Origin: Comamonadaceae bacterium
GTDB taxonomy: Bacteria; Pseudomonadota; Gammaproteobacteria; Burkholderiales; Burkholderiaceae_C
Length of the DNA: 56,702 nt
Assembly: GCA_947448735.1 (NCBI GenBank)
Contig: CANFOS010000025.1
Location: 1 to 56,702, forward strand
Reading direction: 5' to 3'
Shown here: piece after piece, positions 16,265 through 24,458 of the stretch
Position numbering within the stretch: the first letter of the stretch is position 1
How the letters are laid out: each line of letters opens with the position of its first letter
The notes under the pieces: model-generated
Told to the model about the DNA's origin: nothing
Database searches by the model: none
What the model saw: only the letters and a program-made list of their open reading frames with translations
Made by a program: the position numbers and the translations under genes

Positions 16265-17215
16265 ATGATAGCTCCCCCAATTCAGTACCCTCGTGACCTT
16301 GCAGGCTACGGCCGCAACCCGCCGCATGCGCGCTGGCCGGGCAAGGCACGGATTGCCGTGCAGTTTGTGCTCAATTACGAGGAGGGCGGCGAAAACTCGG
16401 TGCTGCACGGCGATGCGGGCTCAGAGCAGTTTTTGTCTGAGATGTTCAACCCGGCAGCCTTTGCGGACCGGCATCTGAGCATGGAAAGCATTTACGAATA
16501 CGGCTCGCGCGCAGGTGTGTGGCGCATTTTGCGTGAGTTTGAAAAGCGCCAGTTGCCCCTGACGGTGTTTGGTGTGGGCATGGCTTTGCAGCGCGCGCCA
16601 GACGTGACAGCAGCCTTTGTTGCGCTTGGCCATGAGATTGCTTGCCACGGCTGGCGCTGGATCAACTACCAGCAAATTGACGAGGCCACTGAGCGCGAGC
16701 ACATGCGCCTGGGCCTTGACGCGATTGAAAAAATGACCGGACACCGGCCGCTCGGCTGGTACACCGGCCGCGACAGTCCCAACACGCGTCGCCTGCTGGC
16801 CGACGAAGGCAGCACCGCCTACGACAGCGACTACTACGGCGATGACCTGCCTTTGTGGACGCAGGTCGCGCGCACCGACGGCACACTGGTGCCGCGGCTG
16901 GTGGTGCCGTACACGCTCGACGCCAACGACATGCGCTTTTCATCGCCGCAGGGCTTTGGCCAAGGCGACGATTTTTTCATCTACTTGCGCGACACTTTTG
17001 ATGCGCTGTACGCCGAAGGCGACCCCGCTGGACTGGACCGCCCCAAGATAATGAGCGTCGGCATGCACTGCCGCCTGCTGGGCCGGCCAGGGCGCATCGT
17101 GGCGCTGCAAAAGTTTTTAGATCACATGGCTGCCCGCGATCATGTCTGGGTTTGTCGCCGCATCGACCTGGCCCAACACTGGCAACAAACTTATCCCTTT
17201 GAAGCGTCCACATGA
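16265..17215 (+). CDS. puuE: Allantoinase PuuE (polysaccharide-deacetylase fold)
   Basis: A 316-residue NodB-like hydrolase. Seen: FVLNYEEGGENSVLHGD in the first third, the SIYEYGSRAGVWRILREF segment, EIACHGWRWINYQ, GHRPLGWYTGRDSPNTRRL and YDSDYYGDDLP. These are diagnostic of PuuE, the cofactor-independent allantoinase unrelated to the amidohydrolase-type AllB. It hydrolyses allantoin to allantoate. It overlaps the UraD-AllC fusion gene by ATGA (17212-17215), so translation is coupled. The gene order puuE, uraD-allC places the enzymes before and after allantoin formation in one transcript. Confidence 0.95.
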   Translation: MIAPPIQYPRDLAGYGRNPPHARWPGKARIAVQFVLNYEEGGENSVLHGDAGSEQFLSEMFNPAAFADRHLSMESIYEYGSRAGVWRILREFEKRQLPLTVFGVGMALQRAPDVTAAFVALGHEIACHGWRWINYQQIDEATEREHMRLGLDAIEKMTGHRPLGWYTGRDSPNTRRLLADEGSTAYDSDYYGDDLPLWTQVARTDGTLVPRLVVPYTLDANDMRFSSPQGFGQGDDFFIYLRDTFDALYAEGDPAGLDRPKIMSVGMHCRLLGRPGRIVALQKFLDHMAARDHVWVCRRIDLAQHWQQTYPFEAST

Positions 17216-18987
17216 CCATCACTCTTGACCACGTCAATCAGGCCAGCGCTGATAAAGCCCTGGCCCTGCTCGATGGTTTGTATGAACATTCGCCCTGGGT
17301 CGCTGAAAAAGCACTCACTGCACGCCCCTACAAATCCTTGGGCCACCTCAAGCACGCGCTGACGCAGGCGGTCAATGCCGTTCCCGAAGCCGACCAGGTC
17401 AAACTGCTGTGCGCTCACCCTGAACTGGCAGGCAAAGCCATGCGGGACGATGCGCTGACGGCGGAGTCGGCCAACGAGCAGAGCAGGGCGGGCTTGACCA
17501 ACTGCACCCCGCAAGAGATGGCCACCTTGGCCGAATTGAACCAGCAATACCGCACCAAATTCGGCTTTCCTTTTATCCTCGCGGTCCGCGGCCCGCGCGG
17601 CCACGGCTTGACCAAACAGCAGATCATCGACACCTTTTTCCGCAGGCTTCACAACCAGCCAGCGTTTGAATTGAAAGAAGCGCTGCGCAATGTTCATCGC
17701 GTGGTCGAGCTGCGCATCAACGACAAGTTTGCCAGCCACCCGGTACTGGGCAATGATCTGTGGGACTGGCATGAAGAGCTGGCCCAGTACAGCGACCCAG
17801 GCTTCAAGGAAAAAAACCAGCTCACGGTGACGTATCTGACCGACGCGCACCGCAGCTGCGCCGCCTACATCAGCAGCAAAATGCGCGACTGCGGATTTGA
17901 TTCCGTTGAAATTGATGCGGTGGGCAACGTGGTGGGCATCTACCAAGCGAGCCGTGCCGATGCCAAAACATTGCTTACCGGCAGCCACTACGACACCGTA
18001 CGCAATGCCGGCAAGTACGACGGTCGCCTCGGTATTTTTGCGCCCATGGCCTGTGTGCGCGAGCTGCACCGTGCGGGCAAACGTCTGCCCTTTAACATCG
18101 AAGTGGTGGGCTTTGCTGAAGAAGAAGGCCAGCGCTACAAGGCCACTTTTTTAGGCTCAGGCGCACTGGTGGGCGACTTCAAGCGCGAATGGCTGGACCA
18201 AAAAGATGTGGACGGCGTGTCAATGCGCCAAGCCATGGCCAATGCCGGGCTCAAGCCCGAAGGCATACCGGCCATCCAGCGTGACCCGTCGCGCTATCTG
18301 GGCTTTGTCGAGATTCATATCGAGCAGGGCCCGGTGCTAAACGCGCTTGACTTGCCGCTTGGCGTCGTCACCTCCATCAATGGCAATGTGCGTTACTTGT
18401 GCGAGACAGTGGGCATGGCCTGCCATGCAGGCACCACGCCCATGCCCAATCGGCAAGACGCTGCCGCAGGTGCTGCCGAACTGCTGCTGTACGTTGAAAA
18501 CCGTGCGGCGCAAGATGCCGATTCTGTTGGCACGGTCGGCATGCTGCAGGTGCCGGGCGGCTCGATCAATGTGGTGCCGGGGCGCTGCCTTTTTTCACTG
18601 GACATGCGTGCACCCCGTGATGCACAGCGCAATGCCGTGGAGGCCGATGTGCTGGCAGAACTGGCCGCCATTTGCCAGCGGCGCGGGCTTGACTACACGG
18701 TCGACCTGACCGAACGCGCCGCCGCCGCCCCGAGCGCACCGGACTGGCAGGCGCGCTGGGAAAAGGCGGTCGGATCGCTTGGCTTGCCGCTCTACACGAT
18801 GCCCAGCGGCGCGGGCCATGACGCGATGAAGCTGCACAAAATCATGCCGCAAGCGATGCTGTTTGTGCGCGGCCAAAATTCAGGCATCAGCCACAACCCG
18901 CTGGAAAGCACCACCAGTGATGACATTCAGTTGTCGGTGGATGCTTTTTCAACATTGATCGCCAATCTGGCACTAGAAACACCATGA
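17212..18987 (+). CDS. Fused OHCU decarboxylase-allantoate amidohydrolase
   Basis: A 591-residue bifunctional protein. Residues about 1-170 are OHCU decarboxylase (UraD), with CAHPELAGKAMRDD and ANEQSRAGL and the FGFPFILAVRGPRG block. Residues about 180-591 are an M20 allantoate amidohydrolase: TGSHYDTVRNAGKYDGRLG, EEEGQRY, IHIEQGPVL, CHAGTTPM and ISHNPLES carry the two-metal ligands. The domains act two steps apart, on either side of allantoinase: OHCU to S-allantoin, then allantoate to ureidoglycine plus CO2 and ammonia. All recognised catalytic motifs in both halves are intact. It overlaps puuE upstream and the M20 gene downstream by 4 bp each. Confidence 0.93.
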   Translation: MTITLDHVNQASADKALALLDGLYEHSPWVAEKALTARPYKSLGHLKHALTQAVNAVPEADQVKLLCAHPELAGKAMRDDALTAESANEQSRAGLTNCTPQEMATLAELNQQYRTKFGFPFILAVRGPRGHGLTKQQIIDTFFRRLHNQPAFELKEALRNVHRVVELRINDKFASHPVLGNDLWDWHEELAQYSDPGFKEKNQLTVTYLTDAHRSCAAYISSKMRDCGFDSVEIDAVGNVVGIYQASRADAKTLLTGSHYDTVRNAGKYDGRLGIFAPMACVRELHRAGKRLPFNIEVVGFAEEEGQRYKATFLGSGALVGDFKREWLDQKDVDGVSMRQAMANAGLKPEGIPAIQRDPSRYLGFVEIHIEQGPVLNALDLPLGVVTSINGNVRYLCETVGMACHAGTTPMPNRQDAAAGAAELLLYVENRAAQDADSVGTVGMLQVPGGSINVVPGRCLFSLDMRAPRDAQRNAVEADVLAELAAICQRRGLDYTVDLTERAAAAPSAPDWQARWEKAVGSLGLPLYTMPSGAGHDAMKLHKIMPQAMLFVRGQNSGISHNPLESTTSDDIQLSVDAFSTLIANLALETP

Positions 18988-20231
18988 CCCTCGACCACGC
19001 CACATTCCAAAAGATGGACGACTGGGTAGATGCCCACTTTGACGAGCAGGTGGCATTTCTTCAGGCGCTGATTCGCGTGCCGACCGACACCCCACCCGGC
19101 AACAACGCACCGCATGCAGATCGAACCGCAGAGTTGTTGCATGCCATGGGCCTGGACGCTGAAAAACACCCCGTGCCTGCTGCCGAGGTTCATGCGGCAG
19201 GCCTTGAATCGATCACCAACCTGATCGTGCGCCGAAAATATGGCGGCCAAGACAGCGACGGCACAACCGTGCTGCTCAACGCGCATGGCGATGTGGTGCC
19301 GCCCGGTGAAGGCTGGACCCACGACCCCTACGGCGGCGCGATAGAAAACGGCAAAATTTATGGCCGCGCCGCTGCCGTCAGCAAATGCGATTTTTCAACC
19401 TTCGCGTTTGCTGTGCGCGCGCTTGAGGCTGTGGCCAAGCCCACCAAAGGCAGTGTCGAGTTGCTGTTTACTTACGACGAAGAGTTTGGCGGTGAAGTGG
19501 GCCCGGCCTGGTTGCTCAAGCACCAGATCATCAAGCCTGATTTGATGATCGCCGCAGGCTTTAGCTACCAGGTCATCACGGCGCACAACGGTTGCCTGCA
19601 AATGGAAGTGACCGTGCACGGCAAGATGGCGCATGCCGCGATTCCTGAATCAGGCGTTGACGCGCTGCAGGCGGCCAACAAAATCTTGACGGTGCTGTAC
19701 GGCCAAAACGCGCTGTACAAACAAGTCACGTCAAAGGTCGAGGGCATCACGCACCCGTATCTGAACATTGGCACGATCGAAGGCGGTACCAATACCAATG
19801 TGGTGCCAGGCCGCGTCAGCTTCAAGCTGGACCGCCGGATGATTCCGGAGGAAAACCCGGCGGAAGTCGAGGCCACGCTGCGCCAAATCATCAGTGAAAC
19901 GGCAGCGCAGATACCGGGCGTGTCGGTGGACATCAAACGCATCTTGCTGGCCCGGGCCATGCAGCCGCTGGCGGGCAACAAGCCGCTGGTCGAGGCGATT
20001 CAAAAGCACGGTCTGGCGGTGTTTGGCGAGGCGATTCCCGCGCTGGGCACACCGCTTTACACCGATGTGCGGCTGTTTTGTGAGGCGGGAATTCCGGGTG
20101 TGATTTATGGCGCGGGCCCGCGCACCGTGCTGGAATCGCATGCCAAACGCGCCGATGAGCGGCTGGACCTGGAGGACCTGCGTCGCGCGACCAAAGTGGT
20201 AGCGCGCACCTTGCTGGATTTGCTGGCCTGA
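18984..20231 (+). CDS. M20-family metallohydrolase (ArgE/DapE-like)
   Basis: A 415-residue zinc-type hydrolase. The first metal-ligand motif is NAHGDVVPPGEGW, the bridging aspartate lies in GRAAAVSKCDF (in place of the commoner RGA-DMKGG), the catalytic acids are in TYDEEFGGEVG, and the last ligand is in LESHAKRADER. The dimerisation domain contains HGKMAHAAIPESGVDAL and GGTNTNVVPG. It overlaps the UraD-AllC gene by ATGA, so it should serve the same pathway. The step after allantoate needs an enzyme that removes nitrogen from ureidoglycine or ureidoglycolate and none of the known ones (AllA, AllE, UAH) is visible, so this protein is a candidate. That assignment is inference. Confidence 0.85.
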   Translation: MTLDHATFQKMDDWVDAHFDEQVAFLQALIRVPTDTPPGNNAPHADRTAELLHAMGLDAEKHPVPAAEVHAAGLESITNLIVRRKYGGQDSDGTTVLLNAHGDVVPPGEGWTHDPYGGAIENGKIYGRAAAVSKCDFSTFAFAVRALEAVAKPTKGSVELLFTYDEEFGGEVGPAWLLKHQIIKPDLMIAAGFSYQVITAHNGCLQMEVTVHGKMAHAAIPESGVDALQAANKILTVLYGQNALYKQVTSKVEGITHPYLNIGTIEGGTNTNVVPGRVSFKLDRRMIPEENPAEVEATLRQIISETAAQIPGVSVDIKRILLARAMQPLAGNKPLVEAIQKHGLAVFGEAIPALGTPLYTDVRLFCEAGIPGVIYGAGPRTVLESHAKRADERLDLEDLRRATKVVARTLLDLLA

Positions 20232-20245
20232 CGGCGCAAGCGTGA

Positions 20246-20370
20246 TGCACCAAATGGGGTAGGTCCGGGGGTATTCCCCGAGGCGATTGCTGGACCCTTG
20301 TACTCATGACGCACCAATATTGCCCGAAAATACAAACCTGAACGGTGCACTCTAACGGGACTTTTGCACT
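20246..20370 (+). promoter_or_regulatory. Cluster of NtrC-like half-sites
   Basis: TGCACCA at 20246-20252, GCACCA at 20311-20316, GGTGCA at 20344-20349 and TGCACT at 20365-20370 match halves of the NtrC consensus TGCACCA-N3-TGGTGCA. None is a full two-sided palindrome, so each is weak alone. They lie 5-130 bp upstream of a clear sigma-54 promoter. Confidence 0.45.
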
Positions 20371-20373
20371 CAC

Positions 20374-20389
20374 GGGCACCAATTTTGCT
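20374..20389 (+). promoter_or_regulatory. Sigma-54 (RpoN) promoter
   Basis: GGGCACCAATTTTGCT fits TGGCACG-N4-TTGCW: the -24 GG is at 20375-20376, the -12 GC at 20387-20388, with exactly 10 nt between. Predicted transcription starts near 20400, giving a leader of about 55 nt to the receptor gene at 20457. Confidence 0.7.
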
Positions 20390-20456
20390 TGTCGATACCC
20401 CTGCAGTCGATTTGTGTACCGGTTTAAATTTTTATCTTTCTATCTGGAGCTTTCCC

Positions 20457-21485
20457 ATGATCAAACGCGCTTTCATCCAAACCACCGCCGCCTTGGCGCT
20501 TGTTGCCGCCTTTGGTGTTGCCCAAGCGCAAACCACCCCGATCAAGTTTCAGCTGGACTGGCGTTTTGAAGGCCCGGCCGCCCTGTTTTTAACCCCAACA
20601 GCCAAAGGCTACTTCAAGGACGCCAAGCTGGACGTCACAGTAGACGCTGGCAACGGCTCGGGTGGTGCGGTCACGCGCGTGGCGTCGGGCACCTATGACA
20701 TGGGCTTTGCTGACCTGGCGGCACTGATGGAGTTCCACGCCAACAACCCTGACGCGCCCAACAAGCCTGTGGCGGTGATGATGGTCTACAACAACACGCC
20801 TTCCTCGGTCATGGCGCTGAAAAAATCCGGCATCAAAACCAGTGCCGACCTGAACGGTAAAAAACTTGGCGCACCGGTGTTTGACGCAGGTCGCCGCGCC
20901 TTCCCGATTTTTGCCAAAGCCAACAACGTGACTGGCGTGCAGTGGACCGCCATGGATCCGCCACTGCGTGAGACCATGCTGGCGCGCGGCGACGTCGATG
21001 CCATCACTGGTTTTACCTTCACCTCCTTGTTGAATCTGGAAGCGCGCGGCGTAAAAGCCGAAGACGTGGTGGTGATCCCCTATGCCGATAACGGCGTGAA
21101 GCTTTACGGCAACGTCATCATTGCCTCGCCCAAGCTGATCAAGGAGAACCCGGCAGCCGTCAAGGCGTTTTTGCAGGCCTTTGCCAAAGGTGCCAAAGAC
21201 GTGATGGCCAACCCGGCAGCCGCCATCAACGACGTGAAAGCGCGTGACGGCATCATCAATGTGCCGCTGGAAACCCGCCGCCTGCAGCTCGCCATTGACA
21301 CCGTCATCAACAGCCCGGACGCACGCGCCGAAGGCTTTGGCCAGATCAAGGGCCCGCGCCTGTCGCTGATGGCCTCGCAGGTCTCTGATGCGTTTGCCAC
21401 CAAGTCACGGGTGAACCCTGACGCGGTCTGGAATGGCTCGTTTTTGCCCGCCGCAGCAGAGCTGAACGTCTTTCCAAAGAAATAA
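20457..21485 (+). CDS. ABC transporter substrate-binding protein, NMT1/SsuA-like
   Basis: A 342-residue periplasmic receptor with a signal peptide ending at AAFGVAQAQ. The opening IKFQLDWRFEGPAALFLTP and TKGYFKDAKLDV-type segment, and GSGGAVTRVASGTYDMGFADL, are typical of the NMT1/THI5-like family that binds sulfonates, pyrimidine precursors, nitrate or similar small molecules. ATG 20457 follows GGAG by 7 nt. With the sigma-54 promoter upstream and purine-degrading genes immediately before, a nitrogenous ligand such as allantoin, a hydantoin or a pyrimidine is plausible. The sequence does not show which. Confidence 0.88.
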   Translation: MIKRAFIQTTAALALVAAFGVAQAQTTPIKFQLDWRFEGPAALFLTPTAKGYFKDAKLDVTVDAGNGSGGAVTRVASGTYDMGFADLAALMEFHANNPDAPNKPVAVMMVYNNTPSSVMALKKSGIKTSADLNGKKLGAPVFDAGRRAFPIFAKANNVTGVQWTAMDPPLRETMLARGDVDAITGFTFTSLLNLEARGVKAEDVVVIPYADNGVKLYGNVIIASPKLIKENPAAVKAFLQAFAKGAKDVMANPAAAINDVKARDGIINVPLETRRLQLAIDTVINSPDARAEGFGQIKGPRLSLMASQVSDAFATKSRVNPDAVWNGSFLPAAAELNVFPKK

Positions 21486-21500
21486 GCCGGACAACCCGAA

Positions 21501-21557
21501 TGCTACGTATTTGATAGCTGCTAGCATAGGTTTTTATTGGGCTAGAGCCACTTTTTA
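21501..21557 (+). repeat. Dispersed ~50-bp repeat, copy R4 (reference copy)
   Basis: Head TGCTACGTATTTGATAGCTG, middle CTAGCATAGG, tail ATTGGGCTAGAGCCACTTTT. It fills the gap between the ABC receptor and its ATPase gene. Similar elements lie at 2042-2098, 5992-6045, 8006-8057 and 44946-44996. Confidence 0.7.
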
Positions 21558-21566
21558 TTGCTGAAA

Positions 21567-22394
21567 ATGATCCAAACTGCTTCTGACAACAACTTTGTAG
21601 GCTTTTCCAACGTCTGGCTGGCCTACAACGAAGAGTTTTTGGCCAAAAAGCAATTTGCGGTCGAAGCCATCGACCTGAAGGTGCGGCAGGGCGAATTCAT
21701 TGCCATCGTCGGGCCATCGGGTTGTGGCAAGTCAACCTTCATGAAGCTGGCCACAGGTTTGAAAATGCCGTCGATCGGCAAAATCCTGATTGACGGCCAG
21801 CCCGTGACCGGGCCGCTCAAAATCTCCGGCATGGCGTTTCAGGCCCCGTCGCTGCTGCCCTGGCGCACCACGCTGGACAACGTGCTGCTGCCGCTGGAGA
21901 TCGTCGAGCCGTTTCGCAGCAACTTCAAAGCCAAGCGCAAAGAATACGAGGAGCGCGCGCTCAAGCTGCTGGAAAGCGTGGGGCTGGGAGGCTATGGCGA
22001 CAAGTTTCCGTGGCAACTGTCAGGCGGCATGCAGCAGCGGGCCAGCATCTGCCGGGCGCTGGTGCATGAACCCAAAATGCTGCTGCTTGACGAGCCCTTT
22101 GGCGCGCTTGACGCTTTCACCCGTGAAGAGCTGTGGTGCATCTTGCGTGACCTGTGGGCGGTGCAAAAATTCAACGTGATTCTGGTCACGCACGACCTGC
22201 GCGAATCGGTCTTTCTGGCTGACACCGTGTACGTGATGAGCAAAAGCCCGGGCCGCTTTGTGGTGAAAAAAGAAATCGACCTGCCGCGCCCGCGCGACCT
22301 GGAAGTGACCTACACCAAAGAGTTCTCCGACATCGTGCACGAGCTGCGTGGGCACATTGGTGCCATCCGTCAGACCAGCGCCGTTGCAGCCTGA
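21567..22394 (+). CDS. ABC transporter ATP-binding protein, SsuB/TauB-like
   Basis: A 275-residue ATPase with Walker A GPSGCGKSTFMKLA, Q-loop in GMAFQAPSLLPWRTT, signature LSGGMQQRASICRAL, Walker B MLLLDEPFGALDAF and the switch His in LVTHDLRESVFLAD. This is the arrangement of SsuB/TauB importers partnering NMT1-type receptors. I use ATG 21567 (MIQTASDNNF), though a TTG at 21558 is in frame; neither has a clear Shine-Dalgarno because the dispersed repeat fills the upstream gap. The C-terminal 60 residues after the switch are normal for the subfamily. Confidence 0.92.
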   Translation: MIQTASDNNFVGFSNVWLAYNEEFLAKKQFAVEAIDLKVRQGEFIAIVGPSGCGKSTFMKLATGLKMPSIGKILIDGQPVTGPLKISGMAFQAPSLLPWRTTLDNVLLPLEIVEPFRSNFKAKRKEYEERALKLLESVGLGGYGDKFPWQLSGGMQQRASICRALVHEPKMLLLDEPFGALDAFTREELWCILRDLWAVQKFNVILVTHDLRESVFLADTVYVMSKSPGRFVVKKEIDLPRPRDLEVTYTKEFSDIVHELRGHIGAIRQTSAVAA

Positions 22395-22410
22395 AGCGCC
22401 TTCAAAAAAC

Positions 22411-23178
22411 ATGAATAACAAACAACTTCAATTCTGGGCGCCTTGGGCCTTGCTGGTCTTCACGATTGCCTTGTGGCAATTCATTTGCACCGTGTTCAAC
22501 GTGTCCGAATTCATCTTTCCCAGCCCGCTGCGCATTGCCACCCAGACCTGGGAATTCAAAGAGGTCATTCTGGGCCACGCCTGGCGCACTTACTGGGTCA
22601 CGATGGCCGGGTTTGGCCTTGCCATTGTGGTGGGCGTGCTGTTGGGCTTTGTGGTGGGCTCGTCGCGTCTGGCTTACGCAGCGGTCTACCCGCTGATGAC
22701 AGCATTTAACGCGCTGCCCAAAGCGGCCTTTGTGCCAATTTTGGTGGTGTGGTTTGGCATCGGCATCGGCCCGGCTATTCTGACCGCCTTCCTGATCTCG
22801 TTTTTCCCCATCATGGTCAACATTGCCACCGGCCTGGCCACACTGGAGCCCGAGCTGGAAGACGTGCTGCGCGTGCTCGGTGCCAAGCGCTGGGACGTGC
22901 TGATCAAAGTTGGCCTGCCGCGTTCCATGCCGTATTTTTATGGTTCGCTGAAAGTCGCCATCACGCTGGCTTTCGTCGGCACCACCGTCAGCGAGATGAC
23001 CGCCGCCAACGAAGGCATTGGCTACCTGCTGATATCGGCTGGCTCAGCCATGCAGATGGGCCTGGCCTTCAGCGGCCTGGTCGTGGTCGGCGCGATGGCG
23101 ATGGTGATGTATGAGCTGTTCAGCTACATCGAGAAAAACACCACCCAGTGGGCGCACCGCAGCTCGAACAACGAGTAA
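22411..23178 (+). CDS. ABC transporter permease, SsuC/TauC-like
   Basis: A 255-residue inner-membrane permease with six predicted helices. The EAA loop that contacts the ATPase is LEDVLRVLGAKRWDVLIKVG, followed by LPRSMPYFYGSLKVAI. The start ATG 22411 comes 16 bp after the ATPase stop. Together with the receptor and ATPase it forms a complete importer of the nitrate/sulfonate/pyrimidine class. Downstream (23179-23297) the strand changes and no strong terminator is obvious. Confidence 0.92.
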   Translation: MNNKQLQFWAPWALLVFTIALWQFICTVFNVSEFIFPSPLRIATQTWEFKEVILGHAWRTYWVTMAGFGLAIVVGVLLGFVVGSSRLAYAAVYPLMTAFNALPKAAFVPILVVWFGIGIGPAILTAFLISFFPIMVNIATGLATLEPELEDVLRVLGAKRWDVLIKVGLPRSMPYFYGSLKVAITLAFVGTTVSEMTAANEGIGYLLISAGSAMQMGLAFSGLVVVGAMAMVMYELFSYIEKNTTQWAHRSSNNE

Positions 23179-23297
23179 AAAGCAGATCGTCTTGAGTTGT
23201 CGCAAGCGTGCTGCCTGCGAAGGCTAGGTGTACTGACTTATCAAGGAAGCTTGCCTGTCATGTTTTATGTTTCATGGAAGTGAAGCGGATCGGCTCT

Positions 23298-24260
23298 TTA
23301 AAGATCCCAGCGCAGCTGCACCTTGGGTGCCAATATCCAGCGACCAAACTGCTCCACGCTGTTGGCGTGTCTCTCGTAGCCAATGCCCATGCTGACCGTC
23401 GATGTGGGCGTGAATTTGTATTCGTATTTAGGCAATATTGTTGTCTTTAAGAATTCCGCCGAGGTCAGATCCGAACGCCGTACTTGGCGGTTGACCGCAA
23501 TCTCAACGGTTGATTTTGCAGACCATTTGTATGCCACGCCGGTGGACAAGGTCCAGGTTCTATCGGTTTGATCAAACTCTCGGTTGGCGAAGTCTTGTTT
23601 TGAAAAGGCAAACGTCAAGGCCTTGATCGTCCAGAGCTTGTTCAATGCATAGCTCAAGGGCAGGGACAGGTCGGTCTTGCTGAATTCTTTCGTTGCCGTG
23701 TCACTGACCAACCTGGTTTGCTTCACGCTGGGCGTTAAGGTCCATTGCGGCGATAAATTGATTTTGCGGGAAGCGCCAAAACTATACGTGTTGTCTGTCT
23801 GGTTATTCCAGTTGGCATAGGTGCCGGTGTAATTGCGCAAGCGGTCAATGCCAGCGGTCAGTGTGAAGCCACTGACCAGAAAATTAACATTCAGACCGCC
23901 TGAAAGCTTGGAGCTTGAAGCGGCAATAGGAACACTTTGTGTGCCAATCGTTTGATCGCTGTAGGCGTCGATAAAAGCATCTTTGTTAAATTTATAACGC
24001 AAGGCTTCCCTGGCGCTGTAAGTTGTCAACATTTTTGAATGCACTTTGGCTTTGGGAGGCGCTTTGGGGTTAGCGCCTTTGACGGGCGCGCCGCAGTCGC
24101 CGTCAGTTTCTTCCTCGATCGTGCAACCCGCATCGCGTTCTGTCGGCGGGGGGTCAAAATCGTCATCTTCAGCAAATACCGGTGTTGTGGTGAAGGCCGC
24201 CAAGCACAACGGGATGGCAAGCACGCCGAACCTCATCTTGCTTCGTACTGATTTGCTCAT
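23298..24260 (-). CDS. Predicted outer-membrane beta-barrel protein, unrecognised family
   Basis: A 320-residue protein with a signal peptide (GVLAIPLCLAAFTTTPVFA) and a short acidic region containing two cysteines (AGCTIEEETDGDC), then a Pro/Lys-rich linker (KGANPKAPPKAKVHSK). From about residue 75 to the end it alternates polar and aromatic/hydrophobic residues in 9-12-residue strands, for example GLNVNFLVSGFTLTAGIDRL, WTLTPSVKQTRLV and TSTVSMGIGYERH. This looks like a barrel of about ten strands or more. It ends RWDL, without the usual terminal aromatic, and no named family came to mind. G+C looks lower than in flanking genes. Confidence 0.6.
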   Translation of the reverse strand: MSKSVRSKMRFGVLAIPLCLAAFTTTPVFAEDDDFDPPPTERDAGCTIEEETDGDCGAPVKGANPKAPPKAKVHSKMLTTYSAREALRYKFNKDAFIDAYSDQTIGTQSVPIAASSSKLSGGLNVNFLVSGFTLTAGIDRLRNYTGTYANWNNQTDNTYSFGASRKINLSPQWTLTPSVKQTRLVSDTATKEFSKTDLSLPLSYALNKLWTIKALTFAFSKQDFANREFDQTDRTWTLSTGVAYKWSAKSTVEIAVNRQVRRSDLTSAEFLKTTILPKYEYKFTPTSTVSMGIGYERHANSVEQFGRWILAPKVQLRWDL

Positions 24261-24396
24261 GAAAACACCTTCTGAATAAAAACGGATATGACGGGTTCGG
24301 CGTGTTGATGACAGCAGTCCGACACGCCCAAACCTGGCGCTGCTTTACCAACAACACAGCTTGGTCGTAACAGAGGCCGACGTCCTGGCGGCTTCA

Positions 24397-24416
24397 AGCG
24401 ATTGACATCAATCGCT
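24397..24416. promoter_or_regulatory. Perfect 20-bp inverted repeat, possible operator
   Basis: AGCGATTGA and TCAATCGCT are separated by CA. It lies 137 bp upstream of the barrel-protein start and 43 bp beyond the end of the DUF4239-like gene, in a 198-bp gap. A dimeric regulator site is one reading; it has no T-tract, so it is not a terminator. Confidence 0.45.
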
Positions 24417-24458
24417 CGTCTGACCAGCACGACTGCCTTCGACTGCGTCACAAAACTA

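Noticed and set aside
17191..18069. Long antisense reading frame opposite the UraD-AllC gene (292 codons)
   Set aside because: It is the mirror of a strongly conserved coding frame in GC-rich DNA, has no recognisable domain and no start signal.
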